Assembly: GCA_964449075.1 (NCBI GenBank)
Contig: CAYVBJ010000013.1
Coordinates: 1-64,000, forward strand
Direction of reading: 5' to 3'
Source: CAYVBJ01 sp964449075
GTDB lineage: Bacteria > Bacteroidota > Rhodothermia > Balneolales > Balneolaceae
Length of the DNA stretch: 64,000 nucleotides
Part shown: piece after piece, positions 25,401 through 33,425 of the stretch
Layout: each line of letters opens with the position of its first letter
Position numbering within the stretch: the stretch's first letter is position 1
Translations under genes and position numbers: made by a program
The notes under the pieces: generated by a model
The model's input: only the letters and a program-made list of their open reading frames with translations
What the model was told of the DNA's origin: nothing
Databases searched by the model: none

Positions 25401-26191
25401 TATTCAATTTGTAATCTATGCCGACTTATTATCAATAACGATACGAAAAAACAAATCATGTGCCAAAAAGCTATATGATTTAAGTAATGCGATCTGTTTT
25501 TAGATTCCAGAGTAAATTTTTTTGATATAGAGTCTTCTTTTGATTGTGGTTTGCTTACTACCTGCCCTTGTCAAAATTGTCCGGGAAGTAACCGCAATGG
25601 GCGCGGAGAAATTATCAATATAAAGGACCGGGCAGAAAAAACTGGCTGCTCGCGGCGATGGCCGGGAATTTAGCTAAAGAAATTCATCTATATGTGATCT
25701 CATTTCTGCGAAAATCAGTGGCTCACACGGCGTAAAACAGCGAGAAATAGACACGGGTCGATGTTTCTCGCAGAGTTTCGCGGAGCAGGTGGCTCCGATG
25801 GAGCCTGGTCAATGGGCACCCTTTTCATTTTCTATGAACAGGAGGCTCCTTACGGAGCCGGTATACCGGGCAGTAATTCCATCATGATTCATTTTCAGTA
25901 AATCTCTACAGTTCAGAAAATTAACAGTTCTTCGATTCAACAGTTCTACAGTTCAACAATTTTTAATCACCAACTAAAGTGCCAAAAATGAGATGATTAA
26001 GGGACCATTCAGCAAGGAAATTTCAGAGAATTCAGGCTTTTAAGTGTCAATAAGCGCAACGGAATCGGAGAACCGCGATGTTTGTCTTGGTAAATGTTTA
26101 TGAATACTTTTTTTATTTAATATTATTTTGTACTCTGATTTAGTAAATGAGTATTTAATAAAATTGAATGAAAGAGATGTATATCGATTAA
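25401..26191. other. 791-bp non-coding region with stacked hairpins
   Basis: No credible gene in any frame. The region holds several small perfect hairpins: GCGAGAAA/TTTCTCGC (25740-25771), GGCTCC-GAT-(G)GAGCC (25791-25805) and GGCTCC-TTAC-GGAGCC (25844-25859). It also has the CGCAGAG-type word near 25769. A CAGTTC-rich stretch with direct repeats lies at about 25908-25962. It looks like a landing zone of short repeats; the last about 100 bp are AT-rich and could be a promoter for the HTH frame that follows. Confidence 0.5.
25740..25859. repeat. cluster of three perfect short hairpins
   Basis: The first is an 8-bp stem, GCGAGAAA at 25740-25747 with TTTCTCGC at 25764-25771. The others are two near-identical GGCTCC/GGAGCC hairpins at 25791-25805 and 25844-25859. 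Repeated stems of this kind are typical of dispersed intergenic palindromes rather than of one structured RNA. Confidence 0.55.
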
Positions 26192-26662
26192 AAACAACAT
26201 CATGAAGAATACCAACCAACCAACCAACCTATTTCAAGTTATAAAGCCTTTGGAATTTCAGATTACCTTCTTGAGACATATAAAAATCAGTATTTTACGA
26301 AACCTGAGAAAAGTTGGAATGGTGATATTAAACGGGGAATTGAGCTTTTCAACAAAAAACTGTTTCAGCCGGAATGCAGTGTAAAAATAATTAAAGAGTT
26401 GAATAAAACTCCACAGAAGAATTATTCCGGTCGATTTAAACGGCAAGTTGGTTTATCGCCAAGGGAGTATATAACTCACCACCGAATTGGTGCAGCTAAA
26501 TTGTTGCTAATGGACAAACGCTTAAAAATATTATCGCTGGGCGATATTGGTTATGCAGTTGGCTATGAACGGTTGCACTCATTTTCGATGACATTTAAAA
26601 ACAAAACGGCCAAATGGCCCGGAGAATGGAGAGAGGGGTATCTAATGGATGGAGAAAATTGA
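26192..26662 (+). pseudogene. AraC-type HTH regulator frame, out of frame with its ATG (CCAA tract)
   Basis: A frame open from 26192 to the TGA at 26662 encodes an almost complete AraC-type DNA-binding domain: KIIKELNKTPQKNYSGRF, GLSPREYITHHRIGAAKLLL, then the second HTH DIGYAVGYERLHSFSMTFKN and the typical KWPGEWR end. It has no in-frame ATG near its start. The only good ATG (26202) is in another frame and is followed at once by a (CCAA)4CC tract. One more CCAA unit would join that ATG in frame to the whole HTH frame (about 155 codons). It is either a phase-variable gene caught OFF or a decayed gene. Confidence 0.65.
26211..26229 (+). repeat. CCAA tetranucleotide tract
   Basis: The tract reads A(CCAA)4CC, 19 bp, beginning three codons after the ATG at 26202. 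A change of one unit shifts the reading frame by one base, so a gain of one unit restores the AraC-type frame. Four full units is short for a slippage tract. Confidence 0.75.
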
Positions 26663-26750
26663 AGTAAATTTTGAAGTAGTTTTTGATGTAGTTTAAAAAA
26701 ATTATGTTTTATTTGAGTTCAGTTTTAATAGGATTTTTTAAATCCTTTAA

Positions 26751-27005
26751 ATGAAAAATCAAATAAATCCTAATATTATGTTTAAAATAATAAGTAGCAT
26801 ATTTGTTACAATTGCATTAATACTTTTCTCACTGAATATTAATCAAACCAATGATTCTGTTATAGAAGTCGGAGTAAGTGAGGCATTAGCCGGAGGTTGC
26901 ACAGAATGCCATATGAGTGTAATTGAATGTCACCGAATTATACAAGGCAATGAAGTTCATATTTTTTACGGAGAAGCAGAGGATTGTAGTTCAACTTTCC
27001 AATAA
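26751..27005 (+). CDS. small exported Cys-rich peptide, NVEAL-like
   Basis: This 84-residue peptide precursor has an N-terminal hydrophobic segment (about 11-28), a short acidic linker, then VSEALAGG (42-49), which resembles the NVEALA motif of Bacteroidetes NVEAL peptides. The presumed mature part, from about 48 on, has four cysteines (50, 53, 60, 79). Cys50-x-x-Cys53-His54 forms a CXXCH pattern. NVEAL genes are typically followed by a TolB-like propeller lipoprotein, as here. A second Met at residue 10 could be the real start. Function is unknown; it is probably an exported peptide processed near AGG. Confidence 0.68.
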   Translation: MKNQINPNIMFKIISSIFVTIALILFSLNINQTNDSVIEVGVSEALAGGCTECHMSVIECHRIIQGNEVHIFYGEAEDCSSTFQ

Positions 27006-27023
27006 TCAAAATCTTTAATTTTT

Positions 27024-27051
27024 ATAAACGGGCATGTAATTGCCCGTTTAT
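27024..27051 (+). terminator. intrinsic terminator between the peptide and lipoprotein genes
   Basis: ATAAACGGGCA (27024-27034) pairs perfectly with TGCCCGTTTAT (27041-27051) around a 6-nt loop and is followed by TTT. It lies 19 bp after the peptide stop and ends 8 bp before the lipoprotein ATG. It should trim most transcripts after the peptide gene, with read-through feeding the lipoprotein. Confidence 0.85.
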
Positions 27052-27059
27052 TTTAAAAC

Positions 27060-28148
27060 ATGAATATTTTATACATACATTTAATTCTCATTGGATCAGC
27101 ATTTTTAATTTCGTGTTCCTCTCCGTCAGAATCATTTCACGAGCCAACGATATTGTTCCAGGATCTGCAAGAGAACAGAAGAAGCGCAGGTTCTTTTGAG
27201 AATATTCAATTAAGTACTCCACTACAGATCATGGTCTTTGATTCACTTTTATTAATTCATGATCAGTTTGAACATAATGGTGAATCATTTTTCTTTTCCT
27301 TTATAAATAGATTTTCAGGAAAAGAGGTTAAATTATTTGGCAGAGAAGGCAGAGGGCCGGATGAGTTTCTATTTCCAGGTTACATAAGCAGAATACCGGG
27401 CAGAAATGATGTAATTGGAATGAATAATCGTAAGTTATTTTCCTTTGTGGAAGTATCCGTAAAAAAGGTTTTAGATGATTCTCTTCCTGCAACAGTCTCA
27501 CAAATTGATGAACTGCATACAGACTATTCAATGGTTGGCAGGGTAGAAAATGACAGGATAATTGGGACCGGTTTTTTTGATGACGGAAGATATGCGGTCT
27601 CAAATCAGGAAAGTGAAATGATTGAGGTCGGGATTAGCTATCCATTCGAGGAAAAATTTGAAAATACTATAAGAAAACAACTGGGAATGCCCTACCAGTC
27701 CAATTTCAGATTGCATCCGGAAAAACCGATGCTTGTATCGGCAACGGTTTCTGCTGCTAATTTGGATGTAATTTCTTTTTATAATGATAAATTAAAAATT
27801 GAAAAACAGATTCATACCAACTATCCGTTGTTTGAGAATGAGTCAAATTCACAAATGTTATCGGCTAAGATTTTACCGGAAAACCTGGGAGGATATAGAG
27901 ATTTAGATGTTTCAAAAGCATTTATTTATACATTGTATTCAGGGGTGAAACGCAAAGAGGGATTATCAAAATATTCATCGGGGAATAGGGTTTTAATTTT
28001 TGATTGGGAAGGAAATGCTTATAAACAATTAAATTTAGATAAAACCGCCATTAAACTGGCGGTTTCGCCCGATGATCAATACATGTATACGATTTCTTTA
28101 AACGAGGAGGATACATACGAAATCAATGTTTATGAATTAAAATTATGA
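27060..28148 (+). CDS. 6-bladed beta-propeller lipoprotein (TolB-like, BF3164 type)
   Basis: This 362-residue lipoprotein has a lipobox FLISC with Cys19. The body shows the features of the Bacteroidetes TolB-like/BF3164 six-bladed propeller family: an early ENIQLSTPLQIMVFDSLLLIHD strand pair (seen in two halves), LFGREGRGPDEFLFPG near residue 93, and DLDVSKAFIYTLYSG near the C-terminus. The GREGRGPDEF segment is the most recognisable part. It follows the NVEAL-like peptide gene by 54 bp, an arrangement common in Bacteroidetes. It is probably anchored at the cell surface or periplasm; the molecular role is unknown. Confidence 0.75.
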   Translation: MNILYIHLILIGSAFLISCSSPSESFHEPTILFQDLQENRRSAGSFENIQLSTPLQIMVFDSLLLIHDQFEHNGESFFFSFINRFSGKEVKLFGREGRGPDEFLFPGYISRIPGRNDVIGMNNRKLFSFVEVSVKKVLDDSLPATVSQIDELHTDYSMVGRVENDRIIGTGFFDDGRYAVSNQESEMIEVGISYPFEEKFENTIRKQLGMPYQSNFRLHPEKPMLVSATVSAANLDVISFYNDKLKIEKQIHTNYPLFENESNSQMLSAKILPENLGGYRDLDVSKAFIYTLYSGVKRKEGLSKYSSGNRVLIFDWEGNAYKQLNLDKTAIKLAVSPDDQYMYTISLNEEDTYEINVYELKL

Positions 28149-28306
28149 ACATGTTTTTCGAATTCCTTTACATGAATAAGGTCTTCTATTCCTTGTCTTA
28201 ATATCAAGTATATAACTCCCTGATTTTTTTACCACAGAGTTGCGCGGTGTTTGCGTAGCACGGGATTGGCATCCAGTGCCCTGTTCCTGGCTAATACAAA
28301 AGGATT

Positions 28307-30742
28307 CTAAGGAAACACTCTACTTGTAAATGGACTGCCTTTGATGCCTTCACCATTTAATTGAATGATAATTTCATCCGGACCGAAGAACAAGAATGTA
28401 GGTGTTGTCGGTGTGTAACTTGTGGTATAAACTCCATTGCCGTCATCGATTATAGGTTCAACCTCGGCATCTTCGTTTACCCCCGAAACGCTTACCGAAA
28501 GGTTATCAGCTGCCCCTTCAACCCGGTTACCAAATTGATCTTCCACAGTAATAGTAATTCTTGTCGGCTCACCGACACTTCCATTCGGTACCCTGGCTGT
28601 AGTTTGCCCGGGCTCACCGTCAGCACTTGTCACTTCAAAAGGGTTGGAACTCACATCAAGCCCTGCACCATTAAACAGTAAGGAGTATCTGTCGGCTTTG
28701 TTGATCACGAGATCTTCAAACAGAGCTTGGCCGTCATTTCCGGTAGTAACTGTCTGGTTGCCGCTGTCAAATCCGGTGCCGCTCCCCAAACTGACAGTGA
28801 CATCTACTCCTTCGACGGGATTTTCAAATGAGTCCGTAATCTCTGTGGTTGGCGGGCCGGTAATCGGCTGACCGGCTGTACTCTGCCCCGGATGAGTAAT
28901 GACTATGATCGACTCCGGCGGGCCTGCTTCCACAGTAAACCGGCCGGAAGTTCCATTGATAGAGCCGTTGTCCGCAGTTATCGTTTGTCCGGCTCCGGCT
29001 TGCGTAACGGAGACGTCCTGTGTAGCCACTCCATTAGAGAAGCTGACACTTTCCGGGGTTATTATACCTGCCGTAGTACTCAGATTTGCCGTTTCACTGA
29101 AACCGGTGGCTTCATTTCCCCCGGCGTCAAGAGCATTGATAGTAATACTAAAGGATTCGCCGGCTGTTTGCGGACTGGAAATTGTGTTAAAAGTAAACTC
29201 AGCTGCGGGGCCCGGTTCCACCGTACTGTTAAATGGACTTCCATTAACCTGGGTTCCATTTAATCGTATGTTAATTTGATCCAAACCGGTTTTTTGGGGT
29301 GTATAACTGGCTGAATAAACTCCGTTGCCATCATCTTTGACCGGTGATACATTATTGATATCATTGGCACCGGAAACACTTATGGACAAGCCATCTGCTG
29401 CCTCTTCAACCCCGTTTCCAAACGGATCTTCTACTGTAATTGTAATCTCCGAGGGCTCACCAGCCGTACCGTTTTCCGGTACATCGGCAACCGTTTGTGA
29501 GGGATCACCATTTGCACTATTTATAGTAAAACGATCGGATGTTATTTGTCCGGCTCCGTCTACGGAAAAGACCAGCCTATAGCTGCCTGAACGGTTGATA
29601 ACGAGATCTTCAAACTCAGCCACGCCGTTTGAATTTGTGGTGACAGTAAGTGTACCAGAGTCAAAATCGAGACCTCCCAGTTCGCTGACGGTTACCTCGA
29701 TCTCGCCAAGCGGGGTATTCTCAAACCCGGTGACTACAACAGTTGGAGCAGGGGATATAACCTCACCTGCTGTTGTGTTTGTGGGTTGAACGGTTACATT
29801 TATGGAGAGATTTGAAGTCAGAGATTCAAAAACAGCAGTAACAGATTTATCGCTGTCCATAACTAATATTGCAGGGTTATCTGATCCGGTAAGATCTTCC
29901 TGCCATTCTGAAAAAGCCCATCCTTCAGCCGGTTCTGCCGTTAACGTCACTTCCTCAGCTTCTTCATACATTTCTTTATCAGGGTTAAGATCAACGGTCC
30001 CCTCTCCCTGAATTCCGGCAGACAGTGAAAAGGTAATTGAGCCTTCTTGTTGAAAAACAGCAACAATTGTTTTGTCTCTGTCAATCTCTACTATAGCAGG
30101 ATTCTCATTTCCGGTCAGGTCTTCCTCCCAGCGGACAAATTCCCAGCCTTCCGACGGTTCTGCAATAAGTCTTACGGTTCTAACCGGTTTTACTAAATTA
30201 TTACCGGCTTGCAGGGTGCTATTATGTGTACTGAATTTTTCACTTGGGCCGTCATCATTAGTAAATAATTCAGAAGTATTTATATTTTCTGCAGTTGTAT
30301 CGGGTATGGTGCCTGTTTTGTGATCATGCGCTTTGCCTGGAACATCGTTATCTGTTGTTTTAGAATTTTCCTGAATCTCTTCTACTCTTACACTTCCGTT
30401 ACCGTTGACTTCTATATTTAAATTAAATTCACTTTCCAGGAAGCGCGAAGTGATAAATTTATCACTATCCATTAGTATTGATTCCGGATTTCTGCTGCTC
30501 TCCAGGTCGCCTTCCCATCCGATAAAAATCCATCCTTCTGATGGCAGTGCTTCTACCTCGATTTGTGTATCTGCCGGAAATGTATCATCGGATGGAATAA
30601 CAGTACCTCCCTCATCCGGTGTAACGTTTGTGGTAAGCGTAAAAAATTGAGGAACAGTCTCATCAAAAGGGGAGGTTGTATCTTCACAACCAACCGTATA
30701 TACAAAAATGATCAAAGCAATTATAAATAGTGTTTTTCTCAT
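28307..30742 (-). CDS. large lipoprotein with InlB-type and Ig-like repeats
   Basis: This 811-residue surface lipoprotein has a signal peptide with lipobox VYTVGC (Cys19). At least three divergent InlB B-repeat units follow (about 33-110, 170-230 and 233-305), each with a GW-type core such as SEGWIFIGWEGDL, EGWEFVRWEEDL and EGWAFSEWQEDL. After them come invasin/filamin-like Ig modules. Two of these are near-duplicates: ITVEDPFGNGVEEAADGL with DGNGVYSASYTP, and ITVEDQFGNRVEGAADNL with DGNGVYTTSYTP. Probably an adhesion or surface-display protein. No secretion sorting domain is seen at the C-terminus. Confidence 0.8.
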   Translation of the reverse strand: MRKTLFIIALIIFVYTVGCEDTTSPFDETVPQFFTLTTNVTPDEGGTVIPSDDTFPADTQIEVEALPSEGWIFIGWEGDLESSRNPESILMDSDKFITSRFLESEFNLNIEVNGNGSVRVEEIQENSKTTDNDVPGKAHDHKTGTIPDTTAENINTSELFTNDDGPSEKFSTHNSTLQAGNNLVKPVRTVRLIAEPSEGWEFVRWEEDLTGNENPAIVEIDRDKTIVAVFQQEGSITFSLSAGIQGEGTVDLNPDKEMYEEAEEVTLTAEPAEGWAFSEWQEDLTGSDNPAILVMDSDKSVTAVFESLTSNLSINVTVQPTNTTAGEVISPAPTVVVTGFENTPLGEIEVTVSELGGLDFDSGTLTVTTNSNGVAEFEDLVINRSGSYRLVFSVDGAGQITSDRFTINSANGDPSQTVADVPENGTAGEPSEITITVEDPFGNGVEEAADGLSISVSGANDINNVSPVKDDGNGVYSASYTPQKTGLDQINIRLNGTQVNGSPFNSTVEPGPAAEFTFNTISSPQTAGESFSITINALDAGGNEATGFSETANLSTTAGIITPESVSFSNGVATQDVSVTQAGAGQTITADNGSINGTSGRFTVEAGPPESIIVITHPGQSTAGQPITGPPTTEITDSFENPVEGVDVTVSLGSGTGFDSGNQTVTTGNDGQALFEDLVINKADRYSLLFNGAGLDVSSNPFEVTSADGEPGQTTARVPNGSVGEPTRITITVEDQFGNRVEGAADNLSVSVSGVNEDAEVEPIIDDGNGVYTTSYTPTTPTFLFFGPDEIIIQLNGEGIKGSPFTSRVFP

Positions 30743-30964
30743 CTCAGATTTTATTTGTAATAAGCCTGTATTTCTGAAAATCCAGAACGACGCCTGATGA
30801 ATAATAGAATAGGTGGGGCTTTCTTTTTAAATACCTAACCGTTATTAATTTATATACTTAAAAGCAGAGTGATATTTAAATTAAATTATTATAATGAATG
30901 CTTTTTGGAGCATTGATATTATAAATGCGCGGCAATTATGGCAATTCTTTTATCAGAGAACCAT

Positions 30965-31651
30965 TCAAAGCGATAAGGATAATGCTTCAATTCCCGAAGC
31001 AAAAGCATCCGGTTCAGGCAATTCATGTGTATAACGACCGTCACCTCTTGAAATGAATACTGTCTGAAACCCAGCCCAGGCGGCTCCCATGATATCCCAG
31101 TCGTGGGTGGCAATCATCATACAGTTGTCAGGTTTAGTCCTGAGTTTTTTAGCTGCTTTTTCGTAGACCACCCGATGAGGTTTATAAATCCCGAACTCTT
31201 CCACACTCAGATGTTTGTCAAAAAGGTCGTGCAGGCCTGAATTTTTCATCTGCTGCTCAAGGGCGGATGATGAAGAGTTGGTCAGGGTAATCAGTCGGTA
31301 ACCGGCTTTTCGCAGCGTCTGCAGTCCGGGGATGACATCGTCATGAGGTTTACAAGAAAGAATTGGCCGGATAGCTGTTTCAGCATCTGAAATAGAAAGT
31401 TCGATTTTATGATTTACGGCAACAGATACAAGAGCATCGGCAGCCAGCTGACCAAAGGGCTTAAATTTTCCGCCCGCACTGTAAACGAGAGACAGGTGCA
31501 AAAGAGATTGAAACCAGAGGGGGACAAGCTCTCTTTTCCCATTCAGAGCTTCTGCTACCGATTCGCGAACCGGCGTGAGATCGAGCAGTGTTTCGTTAAC
31601 ATCGAAAAAGAGTGTTTTGGGCAGCATGGGAAGTGATTTGGTTGTTTTCAT
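30965..31651 (-). CDS. haloacid dehalogenase, type II (HAD superfamily)
   Basis: This 228-residue HAD hydrolase of the L-2-haloacid dehalogenase type has nucleophile Asp17 in FFDVNETLLDL, the LTNSSSSALEQQ motif II Ser/Thr region, motif III Lys in FGIYKPHRVVYE, and ATHDWDIMGAAWAGF as motif IV. It could remove halide from 2-haloacids or act as a phosphatase; subfamily residues favour the dehalogenase class. It stands alone on the minus strand between two non-coding stretches. Confidence 0.83.
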   Translation of the reverse strand: MKTTKSLPMLPKTLFFDVNETLLDLTPVRESVAEALNGKRELVPLWFQSLLHLSLVYSAGGKFKPFGQLAADALVSVAVNHKIELSISDAETAIRPILSCKPHDDVIPGLQTLRKAGYRLITLTNSSSSALEQQMKNSGLHDLFDKHLSVEEFGIYKPHRVVYEKAAKKLRTKPDNCMMIATHDWDIMGAAWAGFQTVFISRGDGRYTHELPEPDAFASGIEALSLSL

Positions 31652-32328
31652 GTGTAAGTGAAGTTTAAGGATTTATTTTTATGTGAGAAAGGAGCGGGAT
31701 TTTTGAGGCTGTTGCCTGTAGAATGGGATCAGTCAGGAGACAGTACTGTCCCTCGGTGCGCCTTCCCGCCAACTGACGAACCGGCTTACGGGATGACAGG
31801 ACCATTTTAGGATACTGTGCGGCGTATAAAGACCATTATTAGAACAACGATAATCTCACGACGTGAGGAAGCAACAATAATCCTGGCGGCGTATGAAATA
31901 TTTGTACAATTCTGATTTTTATACGCCGCCCACCACTTACTGCGATCCCTGTCACCCCGAGTGCAACCCCGACAATTTCTTGCTCAATATCTTACATAAA
32001 TTCAATCCTGTCGGGGTGGAATCGAGGGGTCTCATGCTACAAGCAACTGCTGTGAACAAAAAACTCCCTGTCAACCAGCCAAAAACAAACTTTTCCCACC
32101 GGAACCATCGGATTAACTATCCAAATGTTGGCAAATTTCACAACCGATGGTTTTAGGTTGGCAGGCTTGCTGTTCCCCCCGGCTAAAGCCGAGGGAAATC
32201 GATTTAATTTTGGAAAAATTTCAAACCCTAATGCCATTAGCAGAGCTATTTTCCGGGCAACATCACTCCGTCACTCAGTCTCCCTTTATCCTCTCACTCA
32301 GTCACCCCGTCTCCCCTCCGTAACGGAC
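31652..32328. other. 677-bp non-coding region with several inverted repeats
   Basis: No credible gene. It holds GACAGTACTGTC (31739-31750), CTCACG-A-CGTGAG (31855-31867), and GGCGGCGTAT (31885-31894) pairing exactly with ATACGCCGCC (31921-31930); a third copy GCGGCGTAT lies at 31819-31827. A CACCCCGAGTGC/GTCGGGGTGG-type stretch (about 31950-32020) and CGGCT-AA-AGCCG (32180-32191) also occur. These are short dispersed-repeat style palindromes with no T-tract terminator. Confidence 0.5.
31819..31930. repeat. GGCGGCGTAT inverted/direct repeat block
   Basis: GCGGCGTAT is present at 31819-31827, again as GGCGGCGTAT at 31885-31894, and inverted as ATACGCCGCC at 31921-31930. Between the direct copies lies a nested palindrome CTCACGACGTGAG flanked by ATTATT and AATAAT. 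The block could fold into a two-level cruciform or RNA structure. Confidence 0.55.
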
Positions 32329-33423
32329 TTAACCAGGAATTTTTAAGATATCCGAAAGCACTCCGGCAGCGGTTACTTCTTTGCCCGCACCGGGACCCTG
32401 GATGATCAGGGGCTGGTCGTAGTAACGATTGGTTTTGATCTGAATCAGGTTGTTGGTTCCGGACAATTGTCCGATGGGCGACTCTTTGTCTGTCTCCCGG
32501 ATTCCAATCCGGATGGAATCATTCGTAAATCTGCCGGCATAACGTAAGGTTTTACCGGTATTCTGAGATTTTTCAAGCCGCTCTTTCCAATAGTTATCCA
32601 CTTGGTGCAGTTGCTGTAAAAACGTAGTTGAGTCGGCATTCTGCAGAAAATCGGGGATGAGAGATTCGACGTGAATCTGGTTTCGTTCCAGTTTCTGCCC
32701 GCAAGTCCTGGCCAGGATCAGAAATTTACGTGCCACATCTTCGCCTGAAAGATCATCCCTCGGATCTGGTTCAGCATAACCGAGAGCTCTCGCCTGCACT
32801 ACTGCTTCACTGAACGAGGCGCCTTTTCCAAGTTCATCAAAAAGATAGGTCATAGTCCCTGAAAGCACACCACTAATTTCAACAATTTCATCTCCCGATT
32901 CAATCAAGTTACGGATAGGTTCAAGAACCGGCAGTCCCGCACCTACAGTTGTTTCATAATGATACTGAATACCGTTGGAATTCGCAGCTTCCAAAAGTGA
33001 GTCGAAGTAAAGCTGACTTTTGGTATTGGCAATTTTACTGGGAGTTACGATGTGAATTCCGGATTTGAGAATCGTCTCGTAAAGCCCGGCTACTTCCTGG
33101 CTTCCTGTTGCATCCACAAAAACGAGATTCTGATCAGAAAGCAGGTCAAGAGTATCCAGAACAGAGTCCCACTTTTTTGTTTTACCTCTGTAAAGCGTAT
33201 CCGACAATTCAGAGACAGATTCGCCCCCGGATCTCCAGTTCACTTTTTCCCGGTTGCAAATGCCAATGATATTCAACGAAATATCACGATGTTCCAGGCT
33301 TTCAATCTGGTGCAACAGCGTACCGCCTATGGCCCCCACACCGGCCAGGAATATATTTAATCTCTTTTTGCTGATACCTTTTTGTTCAGCATGTTTTTTC
33401 AGTGCCAGAATTTGTTTTGTCAT
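32329..33423 (-). CDS. hom: homoserine dehydrogenase
   Basis: This 364-residue NAD(P)-dependent enzyme reduces aspartate semialdehyde to homoserine. NIFLAGVGAIGGTLL (23-37) is the Rossmann motif. ETTVGAGLPVLEPIRNLI and SGVLSGTMTYLFDEL are hallmark catalytic segments, and GYAEPDPRDDLSGEDVARK is the homoserine dehydrogenase signature. It resembles the C-terminal domain of ThrA/MetL without the aspartokinase part. It is separated by 2 bp from metX and is the last gene of the methionine cluster. Confidence 0.93.
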   Translation of the reverse strand: MTKQILALKKHAEQKGISKKRLNIFLAGVGAIGGTLLHQIESLEHRDISLNIIGICNREKVNWRSGGESVSELSDTLYRGKTKKWDSVLDTLDLLSDQNLVFVDATGSQEVAGLYETILKSGIHIVTPSKIANTKSQLYFDSLLEAANSNGIQYHYETTVGAGLPVLEPIRNLIESGDEIVEISGVLSGTMTYLFDELGKGASFSEAVVQARALGYAEPDPRDDLSGEDVARKFLILARTCGQKLERNQIHVESLIPDFLQNADSTTFLQQLHQVDNYWKERLEKSQNTGKTLRYAGRFTNDSIRIGIRETDKESPIGQLSGTNNLIQIKTNRYYDQPLIIQGPGAGKEVTAAGVLSDILKIPG

Positions 33424-33425
33424 AA

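Noticed and set aside
28899..29279. Several + strand frames antisense to the large Ig-like lipoprotein
   Set aside because: They arise from the low-complexity Gly/Thr/Val-rich repeats of the minus-strand gene and have no domain of their own.
31893..32156. Plus-strand frame of 87 codons in the 31.6-32.3 kb gap
   Set aside because: It runs through the palindromic repeat block, has no ribosome site or family match, and its composition is that of the repeats.
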